A stretch of 64,000 nt of DNA. It comes from JAJRVM01 sp041752115. Lineage in GTDB: Bacteria > Planctomycetota > Planctomycetia > Pirellulales > Pirellulaceae. Positions 35,035-44,110 of the stretch are shown piece after piece (within the stretch, counting starts at the first letter, position 1; every line of letters begins with the position of its first letter). The stretch is taken from contig JBGSHS010000002.1 of NCBI GenBank assembly GCA_041752115.1, positions 9,229 through 73,228 on the forward strand. Reading direction: 5' to 3'. A model generated the notes under the pieces. That model had not been told where the DNA came from and did not search any database. It worked only from the letters and a program-made list of their open reading frames with translations. A program made the translations under genes and the position numbers.

Positions 35035-35099
35035 CCGGCGGGCATAGGAATTGGTGTCCCTCCGAATAACCGATCAGAAAGCAAGAGGATAGTGCGGCC

Positions 35100-37223
35100 A
35101 TGCACCATTACCGACACGGACTGCTCCTGGCAACGGCCCTCGTACCGCTGGTCGCCATTGCCGGCAGCGTGCGAGGCGCGGAGTTCCGCTGGGGCGTCAA
35201 TGGACACCCCGGCGTGCAAGAAGGATACCGGCAGGTACCTGTGACTACTCAATTGGATCTGATCAAGGAACTTGGCGCACAGTGGTATCGCTGTGACTGG
35301 GATGAGGAGCGATTCCGCTCGGACCCAGCCTCGTTCGATCAATTGGTCGCGGAGGCATCCCGGCGCAACATCCGCCTGTTGCCGGTCATCTTCCCCGCTC
35401 AGAGCTGCCGCAACGACCTGCCTCTGGACGAGATCCGCAGCGCAGCGTTTGAGTTCGGTCGGGCGATCGCCAGTCACTTTCGTGGCAAGATTTCTCACTG
35501 GGAATTGGACAACGAACTGGACAACTGGATCCTGGTCCGCAAGGGCGAAACGTGTACCAGCGGCCTGGTCTGGCAATGGGGCGATCCCAGCGGCGACAAC
35601 GTGGACCATTTCGAACCAACCCGGTATGCCCGGGCTCGCGCAGAGCTGGAAGGTTTGCATGCGGGAATCAAAGCTGGCGACCCGCACGCCCAGACACTGG
35701 TCGACTTCTGCTGGATCCACTACGGATTCCTTGAACTGCTGCTCGCTCGGGATCGAGTCCCGATTGATCTGGTGGCAGTGCACTGGTATTCCGACATGGG
35801 TGACGCCACGAAGATCCACGACGACTTCAATCTGGTGGAGCATCTGCAACGATTCGACAGGCCAATCTGGTTCACTGAAGTCAATCGCCGAGGCGGGAGT
35901 CGTGGCGACCAGAGTCAAGAACAGGCAGACTATCTGGAGAAGACCGCTCGACAGCTGCGGGACTGCCGGACTGTGGAAGCGTTCTTTGTCTACGAATTGC
36001 TGGATGAACCGTACTTCGGGCCGGACAACGATGAGTCGCACTACGGCCTCGTGGAGCTGACCAAGGGGCCCGATCAGCGTTGGCAAGTCGATTGCCGCAA
36101 GCCAGCATTTGACCGGCTCCGCGAGCTCTTTCACGCCGATCGGTGCCTGGTTGGAGTCTATTACTTCGCTGGCTGGTGGGAGCCGGTGCCCAACAAGTAC
36201 GCGCCGTTTGGTGATGATTGGCGCAAGCAATACCCTGAGCGAACTGCGCTGTTGGGTGCCTACAACGATCAGCCGACCATGGACCGGGAGATCGTTGCTG
36301 CCGCCGCGGGAGGCGTCGACTTCTTCCAGATTCTCTGGTACCCGGTCGAGGACCTGCGCCAGCGGTTCCAGGCCGAGAGCCGTCCGATGCCCCCGCATGT
36401 GGAGCTGGTCAACGAAGGACTGCGACTGTTCCTCGCCTCACCGAACAACAGCAAACTTCGTTTCACGATCGAGTATGTGAACCACGATCCGTTCGGGATT
36501 CGCGACGATGCGACCTGGGAGAAGACCTGCCGCCAATGGTGTGAAGTGATGCAACATCCCAGCTATCTGCGTGTGGCTGGACGACCGGTGTTCAAGATCC
36601 ATGGATTGCATGCGTTTCGCTTGCAGAACGACGAGGACGAGCTGCGGGGAGCGCAGCGTGTTCGAACGCTGCGCAAGATTGCCGCCGAAATGGGACTCTC
36701 CGATCCCTTGATCGGTGCCGGTGTTTCTCCGTTGGGAATCCCGCCCGCCAATGCCCTGGAACCATTCGACTACGTCACGACCTACATGGAAATTCCCAAC
36801 CTCCCGCAACGCGAGACTCCCTATCCGTACGAGGAACTGTTGAGCATTGCGCAGCAGGGCTGGGGCGACTATGCTCGGCACTGCGCGAAACCGTACGTCC
36901 CCTACCTGCCGGCCGGCTGGGATCCGCGTCCCTGGCGCGATCCCCGTCCTGCGTTTTCGCTTCCCGATCGGGCACAGTGGAAAGCGGCTTTGGAATCGGC
37001 AGCAACGGCACTGGAAGAGAACTCGCAGCTGGGTCTTCCGACGCCAGACGGTCGACAGAAGGTGCTGTTGATCTATGCGTGGAACGAATTTGGCGAGGGA
37101 GGCATCGTTGCGCCGACACAAGGTGACGGCACCATGAAACTCGACATTCTGAAGGAGGTATTTGCACCCCCCACGGCCAAATCGCCCGATTTCCCTTCTT
37201 CCCAAGGCATGACGGAGAAATGA
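35100..37223 (+). CDS. Secreted two-domain glycoside hydrolase (GH-A clan plus GH99-like WbsX-type)
   Basis: 707 residues with a signal peptide (LLLATALVPLVAIAGSVRGA). The N-terminal domain (about 28-335) is a (beta/alpha)8 GH-A clan fold: acid/base Glu in HWELDNELDN and nucleophile Glu in IWFTEVNRRG, comparable to GH39/GH5-type enzymes. The C-terminal domain (about 340-690) matches the GH99-like/WbsX family: VGVYYFAGWWEPVP, LLGAYNDQPTMDREI, GGVDFFQILWYPVE, IYAWNEFGEGGIVAPT. Both active-site regions look intact, so it may attack one polysaccharide at two linkages. The substrate is unknown. The ribosome-binding site agagga is upstream. It is the first of several carbohydrate-active genes here. 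Confidence 0.85.
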   Translation: MHHYRHGLLLATALVPLVAIAGSVRGAEFRWGVNGHPGVQEGYRQVPVTTQLDLIKELGAQWYRCDWDEERFRSDPASFDQLVAEASRRNIRLLPVIFPAQSCRNDLPLDEIRSAAFEFGRAIASHFRGKISHWELDNELDNWILVRKGETCTSGLVWQWGDPSGDNVDHFEPTRYARARAELEGLHAGIKAGDPHAQTLVDFCWIHYGFLELLLARDRVPIDLVAVHWYSDMGDATKIHDDFNLVEHLQRFDRPIWFTEVNRRGGSRGDQSQEQADYLEKTARQLRDCRTVEAFFVYELLDEPYFGPDNDESHYGLVELTKGPDQRWQVDCRKPAFDRLRELFHADRCLVGVYYFAGWWEPVPNKYAPFGDDWRKQYPERTALLGAYNDQPTMDREIVAAAAGGVDFFQILWYPVEDLRQRFQAESRPMPPHVELVNEGLRLFLASPNNSKLRFTIEYVNHDPFGIRDDATWEKTCRQWCEVMQHPSYLRVAGRPVFKIHGLHAFRLQNDEDELRGAQRVRTLRKIAAEMGLSDPLIGAGVSPLGIPPANALEPFDYVTTYMEIPNLPQRETPYPYEELLSIAQQGWGDYARHCAKPYVPYLPAGWDPRPWRDPRPAFSLPDRAQWKAALESAATALEENSQLGLPTPDGRQKVLLIYAWNEFGEGGIVAPTQGDGTMKLDILKEVFAPPTAKSPDFPSSQGMTEK

Positions 37224-37322
37224 CTTCGGCATTTCTCGTCGCCACGCTCGTGCAGTGTGTAGCCACGCTCTGCGCGAGCGTGGCTACATGAGAAACTCCG
37301 AAGTTGCTCGTCCCTCGTGCCT
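37221..37322. repeat. Dispersed palindromic repeat, copy 1
   Basis: tagccacgctc-tgcgc-gagcgtggcta forms an 11-bp stem (37260-37286), followed by gaaactccgaagttgctcg and tccctcgtgcct. The same layout occurs at 47921-48005, also just outside a glycoside hydrolase gene. It is a REP-like element. The stem could double as terminator of the GH gene. Confidence 0.75.
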
Positions 37323-37356
37323 TAACGCCACGTGCACAAAGCAGGAGTCGAATCCG

Positions 37357-38019
37357 ATGCAGGACAGCCAGCAGACCACGAACCAGTCGTTTTACGATCG
37401 CATCAGTCACGCGTACGACATGATTGCGGACAGCAACGAGCACAAGGCACGAGAGACCGGCGAAGTCGCTTTGGCGATTCGCCCCGGCGAACGAGTGCTG
37501 GAAATCGGTTTCGGGACGGGCAATAGCCTGCTGCACCTGGCTCAGGCGGTCGGCCCAACCGGGCAGGTCTGTGGCATCGACGTCTCGCCTGGCATGTTAT
37601 CGGTCGCGCAAGGTAAGCTCGACACTTCGGGACTGTCAGATCGAGTGAAGCTGGTCGTCGGAGATGCTCGGACATTGCCGTTCGAAGCTGACAGCTTCGA
37701 TGCGGCCTTTACGAGCTTTACGCTGGAGCTCTTCCCGCTGTCCGATATCCCGACAGTACTGCAGGAGGTGCGTCGCGTCCTCAGGCCGGGCGGGCGACTG
37801 GGCGTGGTTTCGATGGCCACCGTTCGGGACGGGCAGAAGGCCAGTGCTCTGGAGAAGACCTATATCTGGATGCATCAGCACTTCCCTCACATCGTCGACT
37901 GCCAGCCGATTGATGCCGCCCAGTTCCTGCGCGAGGCGGGTTTCGAAGTTCGCCACGAGCAGGAGATGGAGATCTGGACGATGCCGGTCCGAGCGGTGGT
38001 CGGCAGGGTACCGGCGTAA
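37357..38019 (+). CDS. SAM-dependent methyltransferase (UbiE/class I type)
   Basis: About 220 residues from ATG 37357 (caggag 9 bases upstream). Motif I for SAM binding is VLEIGFGTGNSLL, the acidic residue of motif II is in VCGIDVSPGM, then VVGDARTLPFE and FTSFTLELFP, RRVLRPGGRLGVVSM. The overall layout is that of the UbiE/COQ5-like group (Methyltransf_11). The substrate cannot be told from sequence. The gene stands between two glycoside hydrolases with no evident link. A strong palindrome follows the stop. Confidence 0.88.
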   Translation: MQDSQQTTNQSFYDRISHAYDMIADSNEHKARETGEVALAIRPGERVLEIGFGTGNSLLHLAQAVGPTGQVCGIDVSPGMLSVAQGKLDTSGLSDRVKLVVGDARTLPFEADSFDAAFTSFTLELFPLSDIPTVLQEVRRVLRPGGRLGVVSMATVRDGQKASALEKTYIWMHQHFPHIVDCQPIDAAQFLREAGFEVRHEQEMEIWTMPVRAVVGRVPA

Positions 38020-38063
38020 CAGTTTCGGCGTGACAGTTCGCGGCGCGGCAGTGCTCGCCTGAC

Positions 38064-38083
38064 GGCGCCGCGCGGCGCCGTGT
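38064..38083. terminator. Perfect 20-base palindrome between convergent genes
   Basis: acggcgccgc-gcggcgccgt is a perfect palindrome 45 bases after the methyltransferase stop and 23 bases after the end of the GH32 gene (which comes from the other side). It is a probable bidirectional terminator. There is no T-run. Confidence 0.65.
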
Positions 38084-38105
38084 GTCACCCTCTGTCCAGA
38101 AGCGG

Positions 38106-40250
38106 TCAATAGGGATTGGCGGGCATCATATCCCATGCCTGGAGATCAACCACTCGCGCCTCGCCGCCGGTGGAAAACAGCTTCACGCCCAGACTGTCGG
38201 GGCGCGAAGGGTAGATGCGTCGCATCACCGCCTGCCGGTCATTAGCGAACACTTCGATTACGGACTTGTCCACGAAGACGCGCAACTTGAGCGGTTCGTC
38301 GGCCCCCAGAGTCAGCGGGCCAGCTTCCACGCTCTTGGGTTCCTCGGCCAGGCTCGACTGCGTGGTATCGACCGTCAGCTTCTGTTGCACTGCGTCGTAG
38401 TAGATCAGCGTCTGCTCGGCATCGTCGGGAGAGCAGCAGACCTTGATCCCGTACCGCTGTGCTTGTGGCGCGCGAATCTCCAGTGCCAATTCCAGGCTGT
38501 TGCCCTGCACATGCTCCACCGGCAGCTGTCCATCGGCAGCCACTACCAGATCTGAGTGGCGTCGACCGTTGTAGCGCAACAGCGACATTTCTTCCGGAGG
38601 GCTCATTCGCAACATGCCGTCATCTCCCAGCCAGAGGACCCGCGGCAGACTCATGGTGCCGGACCAGCCGAAATCGCTGCGCGTGGCGAAGGCGGGTCCG
38701 TCGAAGATCCAGGCCCACATGATGCGACGCCCGCGATCATCCAGCAGACTCTCCGGTGCAAAGAAGGAATTGTCCGTCCAGCTCATCATGGCGTGATAGG
38801 TGGGATGAAACTGCTCGTCTTTCCACTGCCCCAGATAGTAGCGGCATCCCAGACGATGGCTGATGCAGAGCAGCATGCGCTGGTCGCCCAGTTTAAAGAA
38901 ATCGGCGCACGACACATCTTCGTTGAGCGACACGCCGTCCACCCCATGCGCCAAGAGATCGCCCACATACTCCCACTTCCCATCCAGTCGGTCGGACTTG
39001 GCAATCGCCGGCCGCTCGCCTCCGAAGATGGCATAGTACGTGTCGTCCTCCAGCCATCCATACGGATCCCACGATCGATACTTGTCGTGATGAGGATCGC
39101 CCGGCTCTGTCTGCGGTGTAATCGGATTAGACGGGAGCTTCTCCCACTGGTTCAGTTCGTCATCGACAGCGACGGCCATGGCATTGCCTTGCCCCACCTG
39201 GTGGTAACAGATGGTCGGTCGTCCTTCCTTGTTCACGAAGCAGTTCCCGCTGAACATCCCCGACACCAGGCCGGTAGGATGGTGTCGCCAGTGAAGCAGG
39301 TCGGTGCTGGAAACATGTCCCCAGTTGTGCCCGCGGTGGTCCTGGAAGATATAGAAGAGGTGATAGCGTCCTTTCCAGAAGATGGCGCCGTTGGGATCAA
39401 ACGGCATCGCACGTCCTTCGGGCACGACAAAGTGATACCCGGCCCGGTAGGGATCTGACAGCAGCTTCTCGCGCAGCTGGCGAGCTGCTTGATCGTTCAC
39501 GTTCACATCGGCCGAGGCAGGATTCGAATCGGGCGCCTCGTCATGGGCCATCAAGTAAGCACCTGGCTGGTCCAGCACCAGTTTTCCACCGTCGATGCGT
39601 GCTGCGCCGACGAGCGTCGTGACAGGAAACCGCAGCATCCGATCGGTCGCATTCCCCTGTTCGAAATCCCACCAGGCCACTGGTGCCGGTTCCGACGCGA
39701 TGTTGGGCTGGAGCGATTGAATCTGGTCGGCGGTCAAGGCCATGTTATAGACACGAGCATCTTCGATCGTGCCGGCGAAGAACCGATTCTCAGGCCCCGC
39801 CCCCAAGTGCCGCAGTCCCATCACGACCAAGGTGTCCTTCCCAAATCGCTGAGCTCCTCCCGCATCGTACTCCGTGTAGCAGATGCCGTTGCGATAGATG
39901 CGCACCTGCTGCCCCTGGTAGACGATGGCCACCTGGACCGTGGTCGCAGCGGAGGCATCTTCGGCGGGCCACGCGGATTGATCCTTGCACGTCCGGTTGA
40001 ATCCCTCGCTGCCGGCCATCCATTTAGCCGGAGCAAGCTCTCCCAGCACGACCGCATCGAACACGCCGCCTCCCTTCTCCATCGTCAACGCGCTGCCGCC
40101 GCGCTGCGTGAGGTTTGCCGGAGCGACCCAGGCAACCAGCGTCTTGTCGCTGATCGGCTGAATGTCCGCGGCGGGAATCCGCCCCGCCGAAATCCCCAAG
40201 GCAATCACTACAATCCCCAGGAAAAGGACGATGTGCTTTGGCCTGGCCAT
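38106..40250 (-). CDS. Secreted GH32-type beta-fructosidase-like hydrolase with LamG domain
   Basis: 714 residues with a signal peptide (HIVLFLGIVVIALGISAG). Residues about 30-225 form a LamG/concanavalin-like domain (RIYRNGICYTEY, RVYNMALTADQIQSL). The GH32 five-bladed propeller follows (about 260-560): nucleophile Asp in MPFDPNGAIFW, WDPYGW (the RDP-motif position), and EDVSCADFFKLG where most members have a Glu-Cys pair. A GH32 C-terminal beta-sandwich ends the protein (LKLRVFVDKSVIEVFAND). It is likely active on fructans or related glycosides outside the cell. It is convergent with the methyltransferase gene and divergent from the nitrilase-like gene. Confidence 0.85.
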   Translation of the reverse strand: MARPKHIVLFLGIVVIALGISAGRIPAADIQPISDKTLVAWVAPANLTQRGGSALTMEKGGGVFDAVVLGELAPAKWMAGSEGFNRTCKDQSAWPAEDASAATTVQVAIVYQGQQVRIYRNGICYTEYDAGGAQRFGKDTLVVMGLRHLGAGPENRFFAGTIEDARVYNMALTADQIQSLQPNIASEPAPVAWWDFEQGNATDRMLRFPVTTLVGAARIDGGKLVLDQPGAYLMAHDEAPDSNPASADVNVNDQAARQLREKLLSDPYRAGYHFVVPEGRAMPFDPNGAIFWKGRYHLFYIFQDHRGHNWGHVSSTDLLHWRHHPTGLVSGMFSGNCFVNKEGRPTICYHQVGQGNAMAVAVDDELNQWEKLPSNPITPQTEPGDPHHDKYRSWDPYGWLEDDTYYAIFGGERPAIAKSDRLDGKWEYVGDLLAHGVDGVSLNEDVSCADFFKLGDQRMLLCISHRLGCRYYLGQWKDEQFHPTYHAMMSWTDNSFFAPESLLDDRGRRIMWAWIFDGPAFATRSDFGWSGTMSLPRVLWLGDDGMLRMSPPEEMSLLRYNGRRHSDLVVAADGQLPVEHVQGNSLELALEIRAPQAQRYGIKVCCSPDDAEQTLIYYDAVQQKLTVDTTQSSLAEEPKSVEAGPLTLGADEPLKLRVFVDKSVIEVFANDRQAVMRRIYPSRPDSLGVKLFSTGGEARVVDLQAWDMMPANPY

Positions 40251-40488
40251 GATGCTGGTCTCGCTGCAAATAGAGAATGGTCGAAGCGGCTTCGCGATCG
40301 CTCAATTCGTGCCTGGCACTGACTGTGCGAGCGACTCTACGGTACCGCAAAGCGGTGGCCGTGTCCAATCGGCTCAAGCCAACAAAGAGACTGGCTGCCG
40401 GCAGGGTTGATCCCAGAGCCATCGCTGCTTGGACGGACAGGGAGCGTCGGGTAAGCTGAGGGAGAACGGTGACTGCCTGAATTCCTGA

Positions 40489-40647
40489 TTCAAAGAGGCC
40501 GGCGTGCCAGCCGAAGCACACATTGACTCGGCGGGTGGACACGGCTATGGAATCCGCCCGTCCGATCGGCCGGTAGCCACGTGGCACCTGCGCCTGCGCG
40601 ACTGGTTGCCGGCCAGCGGCCTGCTGAACAAGTTGCCAGCCAAGTGA
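40489..40647 (+). pseudogene. C-terminal remnant of an alpha/beta-hydrolase (esterase) gene
   Basis: An open frame after a TGA (40486) encodes 52 residues ending in TGA: FKEAGVPAEAHID, SAGGHGYGIRPSDRPVATW, RDWLPASGLL. This is the tail of BD-FAE/acetylxylan-esterase-like hydrolases, including the catalytic-His region (GGHGYG). No nucleophile elbow is found upstream in any frame. It suggests loss of an esterase from this glycan-degrading locus. Confidence 0.7.
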
Positions 40648-40724
40648 GTCGCGTGCCAGCCGCAGTGAGTTGTTTCGGTCGCCCAGCAGAAGAATACCCC
40701 AGCGAAAAACACCGGAGAAGAACG

Positions 40725-41723
40725 ATGACCAGAGCGTCTTGCGTCGCGCCAGTTGGCAGCCTGACTCCGTCCCACGCCTCACGACTTCACACATGTCTCC
40801 TGGCCGTTGTCTGTCTCAGCATGCTGACCCTGCCCTCGCCGCTGCGCGGCGAAGAGCCGTCGCCTGATCCAGATCGCTACGTGCGGATCGGGCACTATCA
40901 GTGCGTCTGTAAACAAGGTGATTTCGCAGCGAATCTCGCGACGGTCATCCGTGGCCTGACGCTGGCCCGGGAGGCTCGACTGGATATCGTCTCGTTTCCC
41001 GAGTCACTGCTGACGGGGTATTTCTCGAAAGAGGAGGATGCGCGACAGCACAGCTTCGCCATCGACTCACCCGAGATGCGAAGCGTGCTGGAGAAGACGG
41101 CTTCTTTCGACACGCTGTTTCTGGTCGGGTTCAACGAGCGTCGTGGTCAACAGCTGTACAATACCGTAGCGGTGATCGAGCGAGGGAAGCTGCTGGGTTG
41201 CTACAGCAAGGCGATGCCCGTGTTTCCCTATTTCACACCGGGTCGGGAATTCCCGGTCTTTGAGCGGAACGGTCTGAAGTTCGGTGTCATCATCTGCGCG
41301 GATGGTGGATACATTGAACCGGCACGCATTCTGGCGCTCAAAGGCGCTCGCTTGATCTTCGCGCCCCATTTCAATTTCATTGGGGATCCTGTGCAGCATT
41401 ACCAGATGGTGCGGAACGACCATGTGGCCAGGGCCATTGAAAACGGCGTCTATTTCCTGCGCGGTAACAACGTGGTGCTCACCCGCAAACTGGAAGGAAT
41501 GCAGGGTGACGGGTACGGATACGGTGACAGCTATCTGCTCGATCCGCACGGCGAGATCGTGGCCGCTGCCGGACTGTACCACGAGACGCTCATGATCTAC
41601 AACCTCGACCTGCAGCTGCGCTATCGAAACCAGCCTGTCGCCCGCAGCCGCCAGTCGGCCGACGAGTTGCTCGGCACGCTCCAGGACGCGTTGAAACAAG
41701 CAGACCATCGGCAGTCCCCGTAA
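40725..41723 (+). CDS. Secreted carbon-nitrogen hydrolase (nitrilase superfamily)
   Basis: About 332 residues from ATG 40725 (ggagaag 5 bases upstream). A signal peptide region (LHTCLLAVVCLSMLTLPSPL) precedes the nitrilase fold. The Glu-Lys-Cys triad is visible: FPESLLTGYF, YSKAMPVF, IICADGGYIEP. Members hydrolyse amides or nitriles, and an exported version suggests an extracellular amide substrate. The upstream open frame to 40581 overlaps the esterase remnant and is not used. It is convergent with the peptidase gene at 41810, with 86 bases between the genes. Confidence 0.88.
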   Translation: MTRASCVAPVGSLTPSHASRLHTCLLAVVCLSMLTLPSPLRGEEPSPDPDRYVRIGHYQCVCKQGDFAANLATVIRGLTLAREARLDIVSFPESLLTGYFSKEEDARQHSFAIDSPEMRSVLEKTASFDTLFLVGFNERRGQQLYNTVAVIERGKLLGCYSKAMPVFPYFTPGREFPVFERNGLKFGVIICADGGYIEPARILALKGARLIFAPHFNFIGDPVQHYQMVRNDHVARAIENGVYFLRGNNVVLTRKLEGMQGDGYGYGDSYLLDPHGEIVAAAGLYHETLMIYNLDLQLRYRNQPVARSRQSADELLGTLQDALKQADHRQSP

Positions 41724-41809
41724 GGGCGCGACCAGATCGTAACGGCACCGACGTCTTCTCCGCTGGGTCTCTCACGAGACAACGCGCCCCCTTTCTCCCG
41801 CTCTCCTTT

Positions 41810-44110
41810 CTACTTTCTGTTGAGCAGGTTTTTGTCGAGGTAGTCGGTCATCAACTGGCGCAGGTGACGGGTCGTGTTGTCTCCTTCACGGATCGAATGG
41901 GAACGATTCGGGTATGCCATCAAGGAGAATTGTTTGTTGCAGCGGATCAGTTCGTTCATCAGCTTCTCCGTTGTCTGGTAATGGCAGTTGTCGTCACCCG
42001 TTCCGTGGATGATCAGCAGGTTCCCTTTGAGCTGACTGGCAAAATTGATGGCCGAACCCTGCAGATACCCGTCCACGTTATCCTCGGGCAAACCCATGTA
42101 GCGTTCCTGATAGATCGAATCGTAGTAGCGCTGGTTGGGAACGGGAGCGATCGAGATGCCGGTCTGATAGAGATCGGGGAATTTGAACATCGCGTTGAGC
42201 GTCATGGAGCCACCGCCGCTCCATCCCCAGATCCCCACGCGGCTGGCATCCAGATACGGCCTGTCGCGCAAGACGGCCTGTACTGCTGCGGCCTGTTCGC
42301 GGGGAGCCAGTACGCCCACCTGGTGGAACACTGACTTGCGCCACGCTCGTCCGCGCGGAGCGGGCGTCCCTCGATTGTCAAAACTCATCACCACGTAGCC
42401 CTGCTGCGCCAGCATCAGGTGCCAGAGATAATTGCTGCCGCCCCAGCGATCGAGCACCGTCTGCCCAGCCGGTTCGCCGTATACATGCACCAGCAGTGGA
42501 TATTTCTGCGAAGCATCCAGGTGCGGCGGAAGAATACACCACGCGTCCAGTTGCACACCCTCACCGATGTCGACCCGAAAGAACTCGGTGGCCGTCCGGT
42601 CAAGCTTCTCGAAATTCTCTCGCAGCTGAGCATTCTCCTCCAGCGTGCGGATTGCTTGGTGCTCGGGCAAGGCGATCAGGTCGATGCGCGGCGGGCGGTC
42701 GGCCGCTGACGACGTCATGATGGCCGCTCGTCCTCCGGGTGCGAGATCGTAATCAAACCAGCCCGCTTGGTCAGCTGGAGTCAGTCGGGTGAGCCCCGTA
42801 CCATCCAACTGCACGCGGTACAGATACTGCTGACAAGCGTTATCAGGCGAAGCCACGAAATAGACCGCTCTGTTCGCCTCGTCGACTTGCAGCAGCCGAA
42901 TGACGTCGAAAGCTCCCGGTGTGACGAGGGTCTGCTGGCCGCTGCTGCGATCCACCAAGTAAACGTGCCGCCACCCGTCCCGCTCGCTGACCCACGTGCA
43001 TTGGGTCCCCTCGGCAAACCAGGTCATCTCATCATGCACATCAATCCACGCATCGTCGCGCTCAGCAAGCAGATCATTCACTTCGCCCGTGTGAGCGTTG
43101 GCCAGCATGACCTTCAGCGTGTTCTGCCGCCGATTGAGTTGCTGCAGGACAAGATGCTCCGAGTCAATCCACTTCATGCGGGCCATGTAGTGCTCGCGCG
43201 GATCGCCCGGTACTTGCAGCCAGCGGACGTCACCGCCAGCAACCTCCACCACGCCAATACGGGCTGAAGCGTTGGTCTGACCGACCTTCGGATAGGCGAA
43301 CCACTGCACGCTCGGGTAAAGAGCATCCGTCTGATTGACCAGCGGGAATGGAGGAACCCCGCTCGTGTCGAGTTGCCAGAACGCAATCAATTTGCCATCC
43401 GGACTCCACCGCCAGCCATTGCGGAGCGACAATTCCTCTTCATAGACCCAGTCAAAGGTCCCGTTGATGATGTTCGAAGAGTCGCAGCTCGTCAGCGCCC
43501 GGATTTCCCGACTTACAAGGTCCTCGACGTAGATATTGCGATCGCGGACATAGGCGACGTGACGTCCGGTCGGAGAGAGTTCCGCAAACATCAGCGAGGC
43601 AGCGGGAACGTCGCCCCCCAGCTTTCGCAACTCGTGACTGGCGCGATCGAGCAGCCAGTAATCCCCGCGAGTGTTCTGCCGCCACACACGCTGCGAATTC
43701 GTGTAAATCAGCAACAGGGACTTGTCCGCGGAAAGGCTGTAGTCCTCGACCTGCAGCGGCTGATTGCTGCCCGGCGGAACCAATCGCTCCGCCGGCACAA
43801 GTACCTCGCGGTCGGCGTTCTCGATCGTATAGCGAACCAGGGATTCGCCAGCGTCGGTCACTCGTTCCAGCATCGTGTAAGCCGACTCGCCGGGCAGCCA
43901 GCGGGCCGAAACACTCGCTGCACGGAAATCGCTGCTCTGGAATATCCGATCGAGCGTCAACTGCTTCTCGCCCGTGTCGATGTCGGGAGTACCCGTGTCG
44001 ATGTCGGGAGTGGCTATGTCCGGTTCCACGGCCACGACGCTCCACGACCGCATGAGCAGTAGGCATACGAGGATCCCAATTCTCCACACGGTGGTATTTT
44101 TTCGCATCAT
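41810..44110 (-). CDS. Secreted prolyl oligopeptidase family (S9B, dipeptidyl peptidase IV-like)
   Basis: 766 residues with a signal peptide (IGILVCLLLMRSWSVVAV). The N-terminal eight-bladed propeller (about 55-500) contains WRQNTRGDYWLLDRAS and GTFDWVYEEEL, the EE motif that anchors substrate N-termini in DPP-IV. The alpha/beta-hydrolase domain (about 510-766) has its triad: Ser in WGWSGGGSM, Asp in IHGTGDDNCHY, His in NRSHSIREG. It likely removes X-Pro or X-Ala dipeptides outside the cell. Near the N-terminus a heptapeptide TPDIDTG is repeated, encoded by a 21-base tandem duplication (43971-44012). Either of two consecutive ATGs may start it. Confidence 0.9.
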   Translation of the reverse strand: MMRKNTTVWRIGILVCLLLMRSWSVVAVEPDIATPDIDTGTPDIDTGEKQLTLDRIFQSSDFRAASVSARWLPGESAYTMLERVTDAGESLVRYTIENADREVLVPAERLVPPGSNQPLQVEDYSLSADKSLLLIYTNSQRVWRQNTRGDYWLLDRASHELRKLGGDVPAASLMFAELSPTGRHVAYVRDRNIYVEDLVSREIRALTSCDSSNIINGTFDWVYEEELSLRNGWRWSPDGKLIAFWQLDTSGVPPFPLVNQTDALYPSVQWFAYPKVGQTNASARIGVVEVAGGDVRWLQVPGDPREHYMARMKWIDSEHLVLQQLNRRQNTLKVMLANAHTGEVNDLLAERDDAWIDVHDEMTWFAEGTQCTWVSERDGWRHVYLVDRSSGQQTLVTPGAFDVIRLLQVDEANRAVYFVASPDNACQQYLYRVQLDGTGLTRLTPADQAGWFDYDLAPGGRAAIMTSSAADRPPRIDLIALPEHQAIRTLEENAQLRENFEKLDRTATEFFRVDIGEGVQLDAWCILPPHLDASQKYPLLVHVYGEPAGQTVLDRWGGSNYLWHLMLAQQGYVVMSFDNRGTPAPRGRAWRKSVFHQVGVLAPREQAAAVQAVLRDRPYLDASRVGIWGWSGGGSMTLNAMFKFPDLYQTGISIAPVPNQRYYDSIYQERYMGLPEDNVDGYLQGSAINFASQLKGNLLIIHGTGDDNCHYQTTEKLMNELIRCNKQFSLMAYPNRSHSIREGDNTTRHLRQLMTDYLDKNLLNRK
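43971..44012. repeat. 21-base tandem duplication inside the peptidase gene
   Basis: Two perfect or near-perfect 21-base units (cccgtgtcgatgtcgggagt plus a or g) encode the repeated TPDIDTG in the linker after the signal peptide. It is in frame and harmless to the fold. Copy number could vary between strains. Confidence 0.8.

Larger units (their letters stand above)
34008..35099. other. Degenerate intergenic region with remnants and a tRNA
   Basis: Nearly 1.1 kb without an intact protein gene. It contains the end of a propeller-protein gene (34093-34224), a short cttggcg direct repeat, a tRNA-Cys, an inverted repeat (34769-34830) and a small coding-like fragment (34915-35034). The mix suggests decay or past rearrangement around the tRNA. 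Confidence 0.6.

Noticed and set aside
34944..36398. 484-residue minus-strand open frame over the GH fusion gene
   Set aside because: Antisense shadow: no start signal, composition not protein-like, and the plus strand has full catalytic motifs.
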